Below, piece by piece: positions 53,770 through 56,843 of a stretch of DNA of 56,843 nucleotides. Position 1 is the first letter of the stretch, and every line of letters starts with the position of its first letter. The translations under genes were made by a program, and so were the position numbers. The DNA lies in contig JH153193.1 of the NCBI GenBank assembly GCA_000226015.1, positions 147,311 through 204,153 on the forward strand, in the 5' to 3' direction. The notes beneath the pieces were generated by a model. That model searched no databases and was not told where the DNA came from. It saw only the letters and a program-made list of their open reading frames with translations. The DNA comes from Mnemiopsis leidyi. Taxonomy: Eukaryota > Ctenophora > Tentaculata > Lobata > Bolinopsidae.

Positions 53770-56660
53770 ACAATACGTTTATTGAATTAAATGATCCGAT
53801 AACTGTTTATGAGTCGCCTAAGAGGCTGGGTTCTAATACTTTTAAAGCAGCTAACGTGAGTATGCAAAGCAGCTAACGTTTAAGCTCTAAAAGAAACTGT
53901 GTGGACGTGATGTTTAGCAGTTCAGACCATCTACCAACTTAAACACGACAGTGCAAGATAGCTCGCAGACGAGCGAGATCAAGCTTAACCAGGCGAATCT
54001 TCGGTTTACTGACTTAAACTTTTCTTTTCCGGCGAGGCGTTGTGTCGAAATTCGGGAGAGATGGTGCGTGCTTGTTCACACAAAAACACATAAAGGCACG
54101 TTTTTCTCAAAATCACGTGTCTGGCATACAGCCCGCTCATTGGCTATCTGTCACCATGGTGACGACACGCGCAGTTTCGCTCGAAGCACGTGACAGATAG
54201 ATCATGCTTAGTTGGCTGAATGTGTCATCTGGGCTCGTGGAGTGACAATAGCATGAGTCAATTGTCAAATAGTGACACAAAGCTCCGCAATAAATACCTT
54301 TTTTTGAGTGTGGTCACGATATTCTACAGAGTATGCGGTACAGTTCCTAGCTACTTTAAGTGAGTTAGATCACGGTTAATGGTGAAACGGCACAGATCAA
54401 CTCATATCAACATTTTGGAATGCTATTGCTTAAAATAATGTGAATCCTGTTCATCTCCATTAAAGGAAGAGCTATGTTGACACAGTGACACACGCTCATG
54501 TAGTTCAAGCAAAAGTTCGACATCTGATCCTACATCTTTTTTTAAATTTATCCTACATCTTACTTTAAAACCAGACTACCGATAGTAAACGTGAAACGAA
54601 ATAAGTGCAGTTACTATAGCAACCATGTCAGTCACCTAGGTATTGTTACAAACTGTACTTTAGACCAGGGTACACGCACGGAATTCCGAATTTGAGGGAA
54701 TTCCGGTGCTCACATTTTCATTTGATATTGGTGTTCTGAGTTGCATGATGAGTGGGTTCTTGTGGTGATGGCTCAGATGATCGTGAATCGAAGTAGGTAC
54801 ATGGAAACCCCGATTTACGATTAAAATTGGGTAGAAAAGTAAAACGGGGTAAACGTTACAATGAATCGACCGAGGTACAATTTGAAAAATATTTTAGTGG
54901 GATTGAAAAATGGACAGTAAATGGTAACGCTAATTGTTAGCCTGACAGTTGTAAACTATTTCAACAATACAGATTAAATATATTTATTGAGGTTATAATA
55001 ATCAGCACTAATGGAGAGACGTGTTGGGCCCGTAATAGATATAATCCTACCTATGCTGCACCACGAGTTGCAGAGATGCTGAAATAAAAGCCTCTTAACT
55101 GTGTATACTGGTCATGATGAGTGTTCTGTTTTATACGCCATCATGACAAATGTTACTTCAGAAAAACTTCTGGGATGTTGTTTATCTCCATAAGCAACAT
55201 CACACCAAATTGATGCCGTAACTTAACGAAGATTCGATTAAAAGAACGTAAGAACGCTGCGTCAATGTGACCTAGACATCAACTCCTAAGCTTTGTACAC
55301 ACCACGATCACAGGTCGACGATTTGTTATTAGCCCTTTAAAGGAAACACTGCCAGCGAATACCAAGAGGAAGGTTTAGAATTTGGAGGAGGGGGCCGGTA
55401 AATTACTCCAGAAAATAGGAGGGTGTTAGTGTTAACGACAAAGTCGCACCATCATATGATTGTGATCAGGATCAGTGCTTGGAGATGCCTCTTATATTTC
55501 CGTTGTTACTATGAAACAAGCAGCCACATAGCCAATAAATTTGAGATTATACAAAAATCTGATACTCAAAAACAGACGGTACGTGTTATTGCTGAAATGT
55601 TATCACTTTGAGATTTACCATCCACTAGTACGCAGTTGTTAGTTCTTGGAATAACCCTCAAGTTCTAATAAAGGCTAGTTGCTACTCTTATTCTTGTAGC
55701 CAAGATGTAAACCGAGCATTGTAAGACAGAGAAAACTCCAGCTAACCGCACTCGATTGAGCCAAAACTTCTATGACCTATTCGAGGCTTGGACTTTGATT
55801 AAAGCATGCATTTAAATAGAGAATGTATGAAACATCTTCTTACTTCAGAGAACATCAGCTTTTACATAGGTCAAGAATCTTACGTAAACCAGCTACATTT
55901 GATCCACGATTAGATTGTCTAGAGTTATCCGCTTGACTTTAAATCAGAGACAAACTGGAAATCTAGCATCCACATCTTCACGTTAATTGTTGTCATGACG
56001 ACGGTTTATTTTTTTCCCACGGATACATATAAACCTCCTCAAAATCTTGCCAGAGGATTTGTGACACAAACAAGAGAAGAACGGCAAACCCTGATGCGGG
56101 ACAGGGACACTAACGAAACACAAGGAAATATCTTGTGGATAAGAGAAGAATAAATACAACATCTGCTACTGAGTTTTGGAAGCGAGTTATGTGCCCCGCG
56201 TAAAGGCTAAAGCTGTGGCTGTCCTTGCTGTACGGTATGTTAAACAAGGAACTGAAGCAGCTGGGTTCCGTGCAGGCTCAATTCTTTACACTCATGTCAA
56301 TGTGTTCGAATGATACATCCTCTTGATCTATAATACGCTTATATAGATCTGACTTACCTCAGACCTAGTGATAGAAGGGTGTGTCAGAAGCACGTTGCGA
56401 TTAAAAACCTAAAGAAGATCCCAACTCCGTATCCATACTAGAATTCGTATTTTGTACATTAAGAATTAACTAAGTTACTAAGAGAGCGAGGTTGGGAGAG
56501 AAAATTCAAAGAAACATACAATAGTAACAGTAGTATTTCTGTGAGCCTCCGTACAGGAAGAACAACAATAGATCCACTTGTCAGCCCGCTGAAAAGCAGA
56601 GAAGAAATGCACGGGTTTTAAGTCACGAGGGTGGTATTTGCAACCTTCCTGCTTTGAAAA
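53770..56660. other. Terminal intergenic region
   Basis: No gene recognised. It contains a perfect palindromic GTCACCATGGTGAC at 54150-54163 and an X-box-like GTTACTATAGCAAC at 54610-54623. Confidence 0.5.
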
Positions 56661-56666
56661 AACAGG

Positions 56667-56843
<177 letters not shown>

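Overview
The window is metazoan nuclear DNA: AT-rich, with long introns, GT-AG splice sites, class A GPCRs, a PIM-like kinase and a secreted Ig/Kazal/Ig/VWD protein. Two tRNA-headed SINE families, a MITE, microsatellites and assembly gaps fit a marine invertebrate. I cannot name the phylum or species. There is no operon structure and no CRISPR array.

Seven genes are supported. (1) An intronless rhodopsin-family GPCR (5607-6893, +). (2) An intronless PIM-like Ser/Thr kinase convergent with it (7311-8147, -), with a duplicated CCAAT promoter. (3, 4) Two tandem 133-residue secreted proteins (9139-9540 and 10882-11283, +). Their first 49 residues are identical and their middles have diverged strongly. 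(5) An 11-exon gene (23887-35511, +) for a 575-residue secreted protein: signal peptide, Ig, follistatin/Kazal, Ig, VWD, C8-like. (6) An 8-exon GPCR (47495 to 38509, -, 449 residues). (7) A 6-exon gene (52371 to 50088, -, 234 residues) for a Pro/Gln-rich, apparently disordered protein of unknown function. Models 5-7 were built by hand. Every junction is phase-compatible and each CDS total divides by three (1728, 1350 and 705 nt).

Between the genes lie a MITE (1-290), a nested SINE with a perfect 14-bp target duplication, a SINE with an inverted 5' half, a second SINE family in the introns of gene 6, an inverted pair of elements carrying ~140-bp repeats around the second 133-residue gene, a probable Penelope-like fragment near 53.6 kb, and a (TG)n tract running off the right edge. 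The 681-N gap at 17 kb sits in a tandem repeat. The 11-N gap at 41.12 kb has the same 206 bp on both sides, probably an unmerged contig overlap.

The most unusual pattern joins genes 5 and 7, which are unrelated and on opposite strands. Many of their introns carry short tandem arrays just downstream of the 5' splice site. Most are built on GTAACC/GGTTAC modules that match palindromic RFX-type X-boxes. In intron 1 of gene 7 each ~49-bp unit also repeats the exon-end/donor sequence CAACCAG|GTTAGT. I know of no description of such arrays; they are the best candidate here for something undescribed. The diversified secreted pair and the Ig-Kazal-Ig-VWD architecture come next.
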